From: CBDEGK01 sp965237855
GTDB lineage: Bacteria > Pseudomonadota > Gammaproteobacteria > Pseudomonadales > Halieaceae
Length of the DNA stretch: 64,000 bases
NCBI GenBank assembly: GCA_965237855.1
Contig: CBDEGK010000008.1
Location: 682,001 to 746,000, forward strand
Direction: 5' to 3'
The notes beneath the pieces are model-generated. The model saw only the letters and a list, made by a program, of their open reading frames with translations. It was not told where the DNA came from and did not search any database. A program made the position numbers and the translations under genes. Shown in pieces: positions 16,463 through 24,747 of this stretch (position 1 is its first letter; each line of letters opens with the position of its first letter).

Positions 16463-16909
16463 TCAGCCCTGTTCCTGTCTTTCCTTGATTTCGGCGAGGG
16501 TCTTGCAGTCGATGCAAAGCGTTGCAGTCGGCCTTGCCTCCAGGCGTTTGATGCCGATCTCAACGCCGCAGGCATCACAAAAGCCGTAGTCATCGGCATC
16601 GATATTATCGATGGTCTTGTCGATCTTCTTGATCAGCTTGCGCTCGCGATCGCGGGTGCGTAGCTCCAGGCTGAACTCTTCCTCCTGGGTGGCGCGATCG
16701 GCCGGATCCGGGAAGTTGGCAGCCTCGTCCTTCATATGTGAGACCGTGCGATCGACCTCTTCCATCAGCTCGGACTTCCAATTGTTCAGAATGCTCTTGA
16801 AATGATCGCGCTGTGTCTCGTTCATGTACTCCTCACCGCGCTTTGGCTTATAGGGCACAAAGTTCTGGAACTCGTGAGAAGGGGCAAGTTTCGCTGCTTT
16901 GCGGGGCAT
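16463..16909 (-). CDS. dksA: RNA polymerase-binding transcription factor DksA
   Basis: DksA binds the RNA polymerase secondary channel and works with ppGpp in the stringent response. The 148 residues show the coiled-coil with the acidic tip (DPADRATQEEEF) and a four-cysteine zinc finger, CDAC...CIDC. It is the first gene of the dksA-gluQ pair, divergent from the aminotransferase gene. Confidence 0.95.
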   Translation of the reverse strand: MPRKAAKLAPSHEFQNFVPYKPKRGEEYMNETQRDHFKSILNNWKSELMEEVDRTVSHMKDEAANFPDPADRATQEEEFSLELRTRDRERKLIKKIDKTIDNIDADDYGFCDACGVEIGIKRLEARPTATLCIDCKTLAEIKERQEQG

Positions 16910-17100
16910 GGCAAATTCCCGTGTTGGTGTCTGTTTACGTGGTGTTCAGGCTGAAACAGGCTGGGGCCTATTCGCCAAGGGCGCAGAAATCTACCAGATA
17001 TCGAGCGCCGGTGCCAGCCAAAAATTAATTGACAGCTAGCTGAACGCATAAAAGTCGACATATTGTTAATATGACGCGCGCCCACAACTGGAAAACTGCT

Positions 17101-18267
17101 ATGCCTGCCAAACCCCATTATTCCCTGCGACTACGTGATATTGAACCGTTTCGGGTAGTCGAGGTATTGGGCCGCGCCACTCAATTACAGGCACAGGGCC
17201 GCGATATAGTGCACATGGCGGCGGGAGAACCCGATTTCTCTACTGCCGGGCCCATCGTACAGGCAGGCCAGCAGGCCCTGGCAGATGGTCATACCTACTA
17301 CTCGCAGGCGGTGGGAATTCCACCCTTAAAGGAAGCCCTTGCTGGCTGGTATCAGAGCGAATATGGGCTCGATATCGATCCCGGTCGCATCCTCATAACG
17401 CCCGGCGCTTCCGGTGCGTTGTTACTGCTGGCGGCGCTGCTGCTGGACCCCGGCGAACAAATGCTGCTGCCAGATCCCGGCTATCCGTGCAATCGACATT
17501 TTCTACGATTGGTAGAGGGTCGTGGTGAGCTGGTGCCGGTAGGCCCAGAGCATGGATTTCAGCTGACCGGAGAGCTGGTGGCGCTGCACTGGAGCTCGAA
17601 CACAGTGGGCGCGATGGTGGCTTCACCGTCCAATCCCACCGGTGGCGTGCTCGGGCGCAAGCAGCTGCAGGCATTGAGCGATGCCGTCTCGATGCGTAAT
17701 GGCTACCTGGTTGTCGACGAGATCTATCACGGTTTGGGATATGGCGTGGAAACCCCGTCGATCCTGGAGATCGATCCTGACGCCTTTGTGATCAATAGCT
17801 TCTCCAAGTATTTTGGTATGACAGGCTGGCGCTTGGGTTGGATGGTCGCGCCCGAGAGTGCCGTGCCGGAGTTGGAAAAGCTGGCACAGAATTTGTTCAT
17901 TTCCATGTCTACCATGGCCCAGTACGCGGCGCTGGCGGCATTTGAACCCGCCACGCGGGATATTCTTAACCAGCGACGGGATATTTTTGCGCAGCGCCGT
18001 GATTTCCTGTTACCGGAACTTAAGTCCCTCGGTTTTCATGTGCCGGTGCAACCGGACGGGGCGTTCTATATTTACGCCGGTATCGATAAATTTTCCGGGG
18101 ATAGCCAGGCGTTTTGCCTGGAACTGCTGGAGCGGCACGGTATTGCCATTACCCCGGGGGCAGATTTTGGCCAGCACCACGCCAGTAATTATGTGCGTTT
18201 TTCCTATACAACGGGTATGGAACGCATTGAAGAGGCGGTGCAACGGCTGTCTACGGTGCTGGCATAA
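17101..18267 (+). CDS. PLP-dependent aminotransferase, class I/II
   Basis: This fold-type I aminotransferase has GEPDF near residue 42, the SNPTGG turn, DEIYHGL with the PLP-ring Asp, the Schiff-base Lys in NSFSKYFGMTGWRLGW, and the carboxylate-binding Arg in NYVRFSY. The start is placed at ATG 17101 (MPAKPHYS), preceded by GGAAA, rather than ATG 17071, which has no ribosome-binding site. The length is 388 residues. It resembles aspartate/alanine-type aminotransferases found next to sfsA and dksA; the amino donor is not readable. One base-tight junction leads to sfsA. Confidence 0.85.
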   Translation: MPAKPHYSLRLRDIEPFRVVEVLGRATQLQAQGRDIVHMAAGEPDFSTAGPIVQAGQQALADGHTYYSQAVGIPPLKEALAGWYQSEYGLDIDPGRILITPGASGALLLLAALLLDPGEQMLLPDPGYPCNRHFLRLVEGRGELVPVGPEHGFQLTGELVALHWSSNTVGAMVASPSNPTGGVLGRKQLQALSDAVSMRNGYLVVDEIYHGLGYGVETPSILEIDPDAFVINSFSKYFGMTGWRLGWMVAPESAVPELEKLAQNLFISMSTMAQYAALAAFEPATRDILNQRRDIFAQRRDFLLPELKSLGFHVPVQPDGAFYIYAGIDKFSGDSQAFCLELLERHGIAITPGADFGQHHASNYVRFSYTTGMERIEEAVQRLSTVLA

Positions 18268-18972
18268 ATGGAATTCTCGTCACCACTCACAAGGGGTGTG
18301 TTGGAGCGGCGCTACAAGCGCTTCCTGGCCGATGTACAGCTGGAGAACGGCGAGAGTATCACCGCGCACTGCCCCAATACCGGCGCGATGACTGGCTGCG
18401 CTGAACCGGGTTGGCCAGTGTGGTTGACTACCAGTGATTCCAAAACCCGCAAATATCCCCATACCTGGGAACTGGTTGAAACTGATCTGGGTATGGCCTA
18501 CGTTCACTCGGCCCGCGCCAACAAAGTGGTGCAGGAGGCCGTGTTGGCGGGTGTGATTCCGCAACTGAGCGGCTATGAGGAAGTCAAAGCGGAGGTAAAA
18601 TACGGCGAGGGCAGCCGTGCGGATTTGCTTCTCAGTGGTGGACAGGGGCGCTGTTTCGTCGAGATCAAGTCGGTGACCCTGTGCCGCGAAGATGGCGTCG
18701 GTGCGTTTCCCGACGCGGTTAGCAGCCGTGCCCGCAAGCACCTGCGTGAATTGCAGGCGGTGGTTGAGGCTGGGGACAGGGCGGTCATCCTTTTCTGTGC
18801 TTTCCATACCGGTATTCGCTCGGTTACCGCGGCTATTGATATTGACCCCGCCTATGGCGAGGCGCTGGTCGAGGCGGTAGCGGCGGGTGTAGAAGCCATG
18901 GCCTGGGGTGTGGATATCCATCCCGAGACCGGCATTGTGCTGGCGTGCCAGCTGCCCGTAGAGGGTACTTGA
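18268..18972 (+). CDS. sfsA: SfsA family DNA-binding/nuclease-like protein
   Basis: SfsA of E. coli was found as a sugar fermentation stimulator; the fold has a nuclease-like core and binds DNA. The 234 residues include ERRYKRFLADV, the HCPNTGAMTGC segment, SRADLLL, VEIKSVTL and FPDAVSSRARKHL. It begins immediately after the aminotransferase stop and is followed within 2 bases by the M15 peptidase, so the three are an operon. sfsA next to dksA is common in Gammaproteobacteria. Confidence 0.93.
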   Translation: MEFSSPLTRGVLERRYKRFLADVQLENGESITAHCPNTGAMTGCAEPGWPVWLTTSDSKTRKYPHTWELVETDLGMAYVHSARANKVVQEAVLAGVIPQLSGYEEVKAEVKYGEGSRADLLLSGGQGRCFVEIKSVTLCREDGVGAFPDAVSSRARKHLRELQAVVEAGDRAVILFCAFHTGIRSVTAAIDIDPAYGEALVEAVAAGVEAMAWGVDIHPETGIVLACQLPVEGT

Positions 18973-18974
18973 GA

Positions 18975-19649
18975 ATGTTGGACGAAGCGCAGCTACTGGG
19001 TCTCAATGACACGCATATAGCCTTGGATGGCAATGGTCTGGGCATGCACCCAGACTGTCGCGCGGCCCTGGGTCGTTTGCAGGAGCGGGCAGCGGAGCAA
19101 GGTTTTAATCTGCAGGTGGCCAGCGGTTTTCGTAGCTATGAGCGGCAACGGGCGATCTGGAATGCCAAGGCCTCCGGTGAGCGGCTTATATTTGACGAGG
19201 CGGATCAACAACTGGATATCGCTGAGCTCAGCGAAGAACAGCTGCTTCACGCCATACTCAGATTCTCTGCCCTGCCGGGTACTTCCCGCCACCACTGGGG
19301 AACCGATCTGGATATCTATGATGCCGCCGCGGTAGAACCGGACTACCAGGTTCAGCTCAGCGCCACTGAAGTTACCGGTACTGGCGTATTCTGCCCCTTG
19401 CATGAGTGGCTGGATGGGCGCCTGGCGGCGGCAGATTGCGAGAATTTTTATCGCCCCTACGACCGCGATCAGGGTGGGGTCGCGCCGGAGCGATGGCATT
19501 TGAGCTATCAGCCTCTGGCTGCAGAGTGTATGCAGATTCTCAGCCTGCAACTGGTAGAGGACAACTTGCGAGCCAGTGATATTTTGCTGAAGGATAAGCT
19601 ATTAGACCTGCTGCCGGAGATATACCAGCGCTACGTAGTTGCGACCTAG
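18975..19649 (+). CDS. M15 family D-alanyl-D-alanine carboxypeptidase (VanY-like)
   Basis: This zinc peptidase trims cell-wall D-Ala-D-Ala or related peptides. Zinc and active-site motifs are SGFRSYERQ, SRHHWGTDLDIYD (His and Asp ligands) and ERWHLSY. The start is taken at ATG 18975, with GAGGG nine bases upstream; an earlier in-frame GTG at 18945 would overlap sfsA. The length is 224 residues. No signal peptide is visible, which is unusual for a wall enzyme and may mean a cytoplasmic role or another export route. Confidence 0.85.
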   Translation: MLDEAQLLGLNDTHIALDGNGLGMHPDCRAALGRLQERAAEQGFNLQVASGFRSYERQRAIWNAKASGERLIFDEADQQLDIAELSEEQLLHAILRFSALPGTSRHHWGTDLDIYDAAAVEPDYQVQLSATEVTGTGVFCPLHEWLDGRLAAADCENFYRPYDRDQGGVAPERWHLSYQPLAAECMQILSLQLVEDNLRASDILLKDKLLDLLPEIYQRYVVAT

Positions 19650-19731
19650 TTGCCGCGTCGTTGCACTTTGATTCCCACCGCGGGTTGGGTAGTATGTGCG
19701 TCGCCTTTTATAACAAAGAAATGGGATTTAT

Positions 19732-21729
19732 ATGTCTGAGCTGTTAATGCTGCCGCCGATCCTCGGTGTGGCAGGCCTCGTAATCGCGTATTTTATTTAC
19801 CACATCATGTCCCAGCATGATCACGGTGAAGACGCAGTCAAAAAGATTTCCGATCAAATTCACCGTGGTGCCATGGTATTTATGCACCGCGAATACAAAA
19901 TGCTGGCCATATTTTCTGCGGTACTGGTCATCGGTATTTTTCTGTCGCCGCTGGGCGCCAACACTGCCATCGCGTTTATTGCCGGTGCCGTGTCTTCAGC
20001 CACAGCCGGTTACCTGGGTATGTTTGCCGCCACCAAGGCCAATGTGCGCACCGCGGTAGCGGCCAACGATCATGGCGCCGCGAAGGCGCTGTCGATCGCC
20101 TTTTACGGTGGTTCCGTGATGGGCCTGTGTGTCGCCTGCCTGGGCCTGATTGGCCTCGGTGGTCTGTATTACTATTTTGGTGGTGATGCCGAGACTGCGC
20201 ATGCCATTCACGGCTTTGGCATGGGCGCCTCAGTGGTAGCCCTGTTCTCTCGTGTCGGCGGTGGTATCTTCACCAAGAGCGCCGACGTAGGCGCTGACCT
20301 GGTGGGCAAGATTGAAGCGGGTATTCCCGAGGACGATCCCCGCAACCCGGGTGTGATCGCCGACAACGTGGGTGACAACGTGGGTGATATCGCCGGCATG
20401 GGCTCGGATATATTCGAATCCTATTGTGGTTCTATGATTGCCTGCATCGCGATTGCCTCAACCATGGCCATCGCTGCCGACGCCAAGGCGGCCATGATGG
20501 CCCTGCCGCTGATGCTGGCCAGTATCGGCCTGATCGCTTCTTTGATTGGTATCGTGGTTGTCAGACTGCGCTCCAGCGCGGCGCCGGAAGCGGCTCTGCG
20601 CAGTGGCACGCTGATGGCACCGGTTATCTTTGTCGCCATGGCCTGGTTCCTGATGGAATACATGGGAGTGGACAGCAATGTCTGGTGGGCCGTAGTCAGT
20701 GGCGCAGTTGGCGGTGTTCTTATCGGTCTGATCACCGAGTACTACACGGGCGGTGCTCCCGTACGCAAGATTGCCAAGTCCGGTGAAACCGGTCCGGCCA
20801 CGGTCATGATTACCGGCCTGGCTGTGGGCATGCAATCGGTGGTAGCACCGATCCTGTTCCTGGCAGCCATTATTTATGTGTCTACTGAACTGGCAGATCT
20901 CTACGGTGTCGGCATTGCCGCGGTCGGTATGCTGGCCACGGTGGGCATTACCATGGCGATTGACGCGTATGGTCCAGTCGCCGATAACGCAGGCGGTATT
21001 GCCGAAATGGCGGGTATGGGTGAAGAAACTCGCGCCATTACTGACGGCCTGGACGAAGTGGGTAATACTACTGCAGCGATTGGTAAGGGCTTTGCGATTG
21101 GCGCTGCGGCGCTGGCGGCATTGGCCATAATTGCCGCGTTCTCCGAAACCGTAGCGGCCAACCATGGCGGCGAGTTCAGCCTGGATATCGGTAACCCGGT
21201 GGTGCTGGTGGGTATGTTTATCGGCGGTACCATTCCATTCCTGATTGCTTCCATCACCATGACTGCAGTGGGCGATGCTGCCTTCGAAATGATTAACGAG
21301 ATCCGCCGCCAGTTCCGGGAAATTCCCGGCCTGCTGGAAGGAACTGCAGAGCCCGATACAGACCGCTGTGTTGATATCGCTACCACGGCGGCGCTCAAGC
21401 GCATGATCTTGCCGGGTGTCATTGCAGTGGCCGCACCGATTGTAGTGGGCTTTGGCCTGGGTGCCCAGTCGCTGGGCGGTATGCTCGGAGGGGCACTGTT
21501 GGGTTGCGTCTTGATGGCGCTGATGATGGCGAATGCTGGCGGTGCCTGGGACAATGCCAAGAAGTACGTTGAGAAAGGCAACCTGGGTGGTAAGGGCTCG
21601 GACACTCACACTGCCGTGGTGGTCGGCGACACCGTGGGTGATCCTTTCAAGGATACCTCCGGCCCGTCCATGAACATCCTCATCAATGTGATGGCTATCG
21701 TCAGCCTGGTTATAGCTCCGATGCTCTAA
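19732..21729 (+). CDS. hppA: Membrane-bound ion-translocating pyrophosphatase
   Basis: It hydrolyses PPi and pumps H+ or Na+. The 665 residues form ~16 helices with the catalytic DVGADLVGKIEAGIPEDDPR and NVGDNVGDIAGMGSDIFESY motifs and the C-terminal VVGDTVGDPFKDTSGPS. The position that separates subfamilies reads GNTTAAIGKG, with Ala where K+-independent enzymes have Lys, so this is a K+-stimulated type. Whether it pumps Na+ or H+ is undecided. It overlaps arsC tail to tail by 20 bases. A PPi-type phosphofructokinase lies 3 kb away. Confidence 0.95.
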   Translation: MSELLMLPPILGVAGLVIAYFIYHIMSQHDHGEDAVKKISDQIHRGAMVFMHREYKMLAIFSAVLVIGIFLSPLGANTAIAFIAGAVSSATAGYLGMFAATKANVRTAVAANDHGAAKALSIAFYGGSVMGLCVACLGLIGLGGLYYYFGGDAETAHAIHGFGMGASVVALFSRVGGGIFTKSADVGADLVGKIEAGIPEDDPRNPGVIADNVGDNVGDIAGMGSDIFESYCGSMIACIAIASTMAIAADAKAAMMALPLMLASIGLIASLIGIVVVRLRSSAAPEAALRSGTLMAPVIFVAMAWFLMEYMGVDSNVWWAVVSGAVGGVLIGLITEYYTGGAPVRKIAKSGETGPATVMITGLAVGMQSVVAPILFLAAIIYVSTELADLYGVGIAAVGMLATVGITMAIDAYGPVADNAGGIAEMAGMGEETRAITDGLDEVGNTTAAIGKGFAIGAAALAALAIIAAFSETVAANHGGEFSLDIGNPVVLVGMFIGGTIPFLIASITMTAVGDAAFEMINEIRRQFREIPGLLEGTAEPDTDRCVDIATTAALKRMILPGVIAVAAPIVVGFGLGAQSLGGMLGGALLGCVLMALMMANAGGAWDNAKKYVEKGNLGGKGSDTHTAVVVGDTVGDPFKDTSGPSMNILINVMAIVSLVIAPML

Positions 21730-22129
21730 CCAGCGTCTCGACCTTCCTTTCTAGATATTCAATCGCCGCAGCAAACCCTGCGGCGATTTCATTTTCACTA
21801 CCCACTATCTTCGAGGGATCTGCCATACCCCAGTGCTGTTTCTCGGCTGTTGAGAACCAGGCCGGGCAGGCTTCGCCTGCGGCCTGGTCGCAGAGGGTAA
21901 TGATCACGTCGGGTTCGAAGTCTTCGAATTCGTGCCAGGATTGACTGAACAAGCCATCAATTCTGTAGCCGTACAGTTGCAGGTACTGCAGGGCGGTGGC
22001 ATTGACCTGGAGCTCCGGTGAGCTACCGGCACTGCGCGCCTCCAGTAAGTCCGGATCCTGCTGGCGGGCGATGGCCTCTGCCATAATGCTGCGGCAGCGG
22101 TTGTGAGTGCAGATAAACAGGACTTTCAT
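21710..22129 (-). CDS. arsC: Thioredoxin-type arsenate reductase/low-MW phosphatase family
   Basis: The 139 residues have the LMW-phosphatase loop CTHNRCRS at the N-terminus and a further cysteine pair in LCDQAAGEACP, matching the relay cysteines of thioredoxin-linked ArsC (Cys10/82/89 pattern). It would reduce arsenate to arsenite. The ATG at 22129 is preferred to GTG at 22144. No ars operon partner (arsB, arsR) is adjacent, so the physiological substrate is uncertain. Confidence 0.82.
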   Translation of the reverse strand: MKVLFICTHNRCRSIMAEAIARQQDPDLLEARSAGSSPELQVNATALQYLQLYGYRIDGLFSQSWHEFEDFEPDVIITLCDQAAGEACPAWFSTAEKQHWGMADPSKIVGSENEIAAGFAAAIEYLERKVETLVRASEL

Positions 22130-22241
22130 GGCATCAGAATGCACACAATGCGAGAAATAGGCCAGCTGGTTCAGCTATTTGGTGGTGTAGTGCCCGGCAG
22201 CAATTGGCCCCAGTGATAGGTAGTGGCACAATTCGCCCTCA

Positions 22242-22253
22242 TTCCTAGGAATT
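22242..22253. promoter_or_regulatory. Palindrome ATTCCTAGGAAT upstream of flavoprotein gene
   Basis: This is a 12-base perfect palindrome, nearly symmetric over 19 bases, ending about 11 bases before the ATG at 22265. It could be a repressor operator. No regulator gene is adjacent. Confidence 0.25.
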
Positions 22254-22264
22254 GAGGTTGAGTC

Positions 22265-23959
22265 ATGGCAGTCGAGTGGAATCACAATGCGGATGTCATC
22301 ATTGTCGGATCTGGCGCCGGTGCTATGACCGCGGCAGTACGAGCGGCAGACGCAGGCGCCAGTGTACTGGTGGTGGAGAAAACGGATCAGTTTGGTGGCA
22401 ATTCGGCCATGTCCGGTGGCGTGCTGTGGCTGCCCAATAGCCCCCTGTGCAATCCGGCCGGTGCGGATGAGTCGCTGGACAAGGCGCGCGAATATATGCG
22501 TACCGTGATTGACGAGGAAGATCTGCACGAACGCATCGAAACGTATCTCACCACCATCCCTGAGTTTATTGACTACCTGCACGGCAAGACGCATCTGCGT
22601 CTGGATGTGCTGGCTAACTTCCCCGATATGTACCCGGATGTAGCAGGAGCGCAGATGCATCGCTGTCACGAGGCGCGGCCGTTTCACGGCAAACTATTGG
22701 GCGACGACCTCGAAAAAATGCGCCCGCAACATCCGCAAACCACTTTATTTGGTCTTATTGGCTGGACAGCCTCCGAAAGCTTGGCGCTGCAGGCACGGGG
22801 GCCGGGCTGGTGGAAAGTAGCGGTGAGCATGGTCGTGCGCTATGTGCTGGATATTCCCCAGCGTATTAGGTCCCTGCGAGATCGACGGCAGGTACTGGGG
22901 GGCGCACTGACGGGAAATTTGTGGCGCTCAGCCCGGGATCGAGGAGTTGAGTTGTGGCTCAATGCGGGTGTCGAAGAAATTATGGAGAATGACGGACGGG
23001 TGACTGGTGTACGCCTGCGCCGGGATGGTCGTGAGCTATTGGTGGAGGCGAAGAAAGCGGTGATTCTCTCCAGCGGCGGTTTCGAGAAAAACAATGACAT
23101 GCGCCAGCAATACCTCGAGGGTCCAACCGATGCGGCCTGGACGGCGGGTTCACCCGGTAACACCGGCGAGATGATCGAGGAGGGCCAGCGGCTGGGTGCG
23201 GCGATAGCACACATGGGTGAGGCCTGGTGGGGCCCGACCATTGTCCTGCCCGGCGAAGCCCAGGCGAGGATGTTGGTGATTGAAAAGAACCTGCCTTATT
23301 CCATGATGGTCAACAAGGTTGGCGAACGCTTCGTCAACGAGAGTTCTTCCTACACCAAGGTGATTCGAGGCATGATCGCCGCCAACGAACCGGAGCGTGA
23401 ATCGGTGCCTGCCTACCTGATCTTCGATTCCGTTTATCGCAGACGATATCCTTTTGGGCCGATGTTGCCAGGACAGTTTCACCCGGATTGGGCGGTGCCG
23501 AAAAATACCTGGAACGCCATTGCCAAGGCGGACAATCTGCGCGATCTCGCGCATCAGTTGGGCATTGATGCGGACGGCCTGGAGCAGACGGCGACGAAGT
23601 TTAGTGGGTATGCCCGTGACGGTGTGGACCCGGACTTTAATCGCGGCGGCCAGAACTACGACTTGTACTATGGGGATATGGAGATTAAGCCGAACCCCTG
23701 CCTCGGACCCGTTGAAAAAGCGCCGTTCTACGGCGTCAAAGTGTATCCGGGTGAACTGGGTACCAAGGGCGGCCTGGTCACGGATACCCAGACCCGCGTG
23801 TTAAAAGAGGGCGGCGAGGTTATTGAGGGCTTGTTTGCCATCGGCAATTGCAGTGCACCGGTTACCGGCGCCACCTATCCTGCCTCGGGTGCCACTCTGG
23901 GTCCCGCCATGGTGTTTGGTTATATCGCCGGCGAGGTTGCTGCTAAATCCCGCAGTTAA
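22265..23959 (+). CDS. FAD-dependent 3-ketosteroid delta-1-dehydrogenase-like protein
   Basis: This 564-residue flavoprotein of the fumarate reductase/KstD family has an N-terminal FAD motif VIIVGSGAGAMTAA, GGNSAMSGGVLW, and the C-terminal GLFAIGNCSAPVTGATYPASGATLGPAMVFGY, which closely follows the KstD signature. KstD introduces the 1,2 double bond in the steroid A ring; related enzymes act on other cyclic ketones. It stands alone without other steroid genes, so the substrate is open. Its stop codon overlaps, in antisense, a relic of a phosphofructokinase 3' end. Confidence 0.82.
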   Translation: MAVEWNHNADVIIVGSGAGAMTAAVRAADAGASVLVVEKTDQFGGNSAMSGGVLWLPNSPLCNPAGADESLDKAREYMRTVIDEEDLHERIETYLTTIPEFIDYLHGKTHLRLDVLANFPDMYPDVAGAQMHRCHEARPFHGKLLGDDLEKMRPQHPQTTLFGLIGWTASESLALQARGPGWWKVAVSMVVRYVLDIPQRIRSLRDRRQVLGGALTGNLWRSARDRGVELWLNAGVEEIMENDGRVTGVRLRRDGRELLVEAKKAVILSSGGFEKNNDMRQQYLEGPTDAAWTAGSPGNTGEMIEEGQRLGAAIAHMGEAWWGPTIVLPGEAQARMLVIEKNLPYSMMVNKVGERFVNESSSYTKVIRGMIAANEPERESVPAYLIFDSVYRRRYPFGPMLPGQFHPDWAVPKNTWNAIAKADNLRDLAHQLGIDADGLEQTATKFSGYARDGVDPDFNRGGQNYDLYYGDMEIKPNPCLGPVEKAPFYGVKVYPGELGTKGGLVTDTQTRVLKEGGEVIEGLFAIGNCSAPVTGATYPASGATLGPAMVFGYIAGEVAAKSRS

Positions 23960-23988
23960 ATTTTAAACCGCTTTTTCAACTTGCGCCG
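23957..23988 (-). pseudogene. Relic 3' end of a phosphofructokinase gene
   Basis: Read on the minus strand, this encodes RRKLKKRFKI and a stop, identical over nine residues and the stop position to the end of the intact phosphofructokinase at 24748 (PRKLKKRFKI). The codons differ at most synonymous positions (for example TAA against TAG), so it is not a recent duplication. The ~760 bases between the two ends hold mobile-element debris. Confidence 0.6.
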
Positions 23989-24008
23989 GGGTAAAGGGGA
24001 CATGGGGT

Positions 24009-24061
24009 AAAGGGGACAGATTTATTTAGCCCTGTGGCGGTCAAATAAATCTGTCCCCTTT
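24009..24061. repeat. Inverted repeat with GGGGACAGA core (palindromic element B)
   Basis: The arms 24009-24027 and 24043-24061 are perfectly complementary (19 bases, AAAGGGGACAGATTTATTT) around a 15-base loop. The core is a variant of the GGGGTCAGA family seen elsewhere in the window. It lies in the scar region between the flavoprotein gene and phosphofructokinase. Confidence 0.75.
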
Positions 24062-24093
24062 GTTTAAAGGCTCTAGCCCCGATTCGATAGCGA

Positions 24094-24297
24094 TTACTCT
24101 GCCCCCTCATTCCCCTTGTTCGATAACCTGGTCCCAACAAACAACGCCGCAGCTGTTAAAAGAAATACCAGTGAAAAAAGATTGTGTGCTGGCCCCATAT
24201 CTATTGTCACGGATTCTATTTCTAGCCAAATAAAGTGGACAATACCGTTGCCAAGTAAAAGCAACGCTATCCCAATAATAATTGTTTTTAGTTTCAT
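24094..24297 (-). CDS. Small two-helix membrane protein, unknown function
   Basis: The 67 residues hold two hydrophobic helices (IIIGIALLLLGNGIVHFIW and LFSLVFLLTAAALFVG) and an acidic tail. It is a likely real gene because AAGGTG lies six bases before the ATG at 24297; an earlier GTG at 24306 overlaps that site. It has no recognised family. It sits between two palindromic elements, so it may have arrived with them. Confidence 0.6.
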   Translation of the reverse strand: MKLKTIIIGIALLLLGNGIVHFIWLEIESVTIDMGPAHNLFSLVFLLTAAALFVGTRLSNKGNEGAE

Positions 24298-24322
24298 TTT
24301 ATTCACCTTAGAATTGTAGATC

Positions 24323-24379
24323 GTAATAAGAGCCCTCTTTCAGCTTAGCTGATTTTTAGGGGCTCTGACCCCTTATTAC
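24323..24379. repeat. Decayed palindromic element C
   Basis: The outer arms GTAATAAG (24323-24330) and CTTATTAC (24372-24379) are complementary, and the right side keeps the core in the form GGGCTCTGACCCC. The left side lacks about six bases of the core. This is a degraded member of the GGGGTCAGA family, just ahead of the transposase remnant. Confidence 0.5.
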
Positions 24380-24394
24380 TCTGGTCCTAAATAT

Positions 24395-24721
24395 ATGAGC
24401 GAGCGCAAATTCGAATTCGGGCCGATTTCCAGGGGAGCATATACAGGGCTGCTGCCGGATCTATACGGGCATTCCATTACTTACCGTGTGGCTGTGGGCC
24501 GGCAACGGGGCAGGAAGGTATTCACTCTGCAAACACTGCCGCCATTAGTGCGCCCCAACAAGTCAGCATGCCTTGCCAAAGAGGGCGGGTTTTCCCTGCA
24601 TGCAGGGGTCTCCGCTGGGGCGGACCAACGCGACAAACTTGAGCGACTCTGTCGCTATATCTCCCGTCCTGCGCTGTCGGAGAAAAGGCTATCGCTCACG
24701 GCACAAGGGCAGGTCAGGTAT
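24395..24721 (+). pseudogene. IS91-family transposase remnant
   Basis: Only the C-terminal region of a Y2-type (IS91/IS1294) transposase is recognisable: GRKVFTLQTLP, GGFSLHAGVSAG, QRDKLERLCRYISRPALSEK and RLSLTAQGQVRY. Catalytic tyrosines and the N-terminal zinc region are absent. The frame runs on in antisense over the end of the phosphofructokinase gene. No IS ends were found. Confidence 0.7.
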
Positions 24722-24747
24722 CACGGGGCGTTATACTTCCTATACTT

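Noticed and set aside
20458..21609. 383-codon open frame opposite the pyrophosphatase gene
   Set aside because: Antisense to a highly conserved, GC-rich coding gene; His/Gln-rich composition with no family resemblance. A by-product of codon bias.
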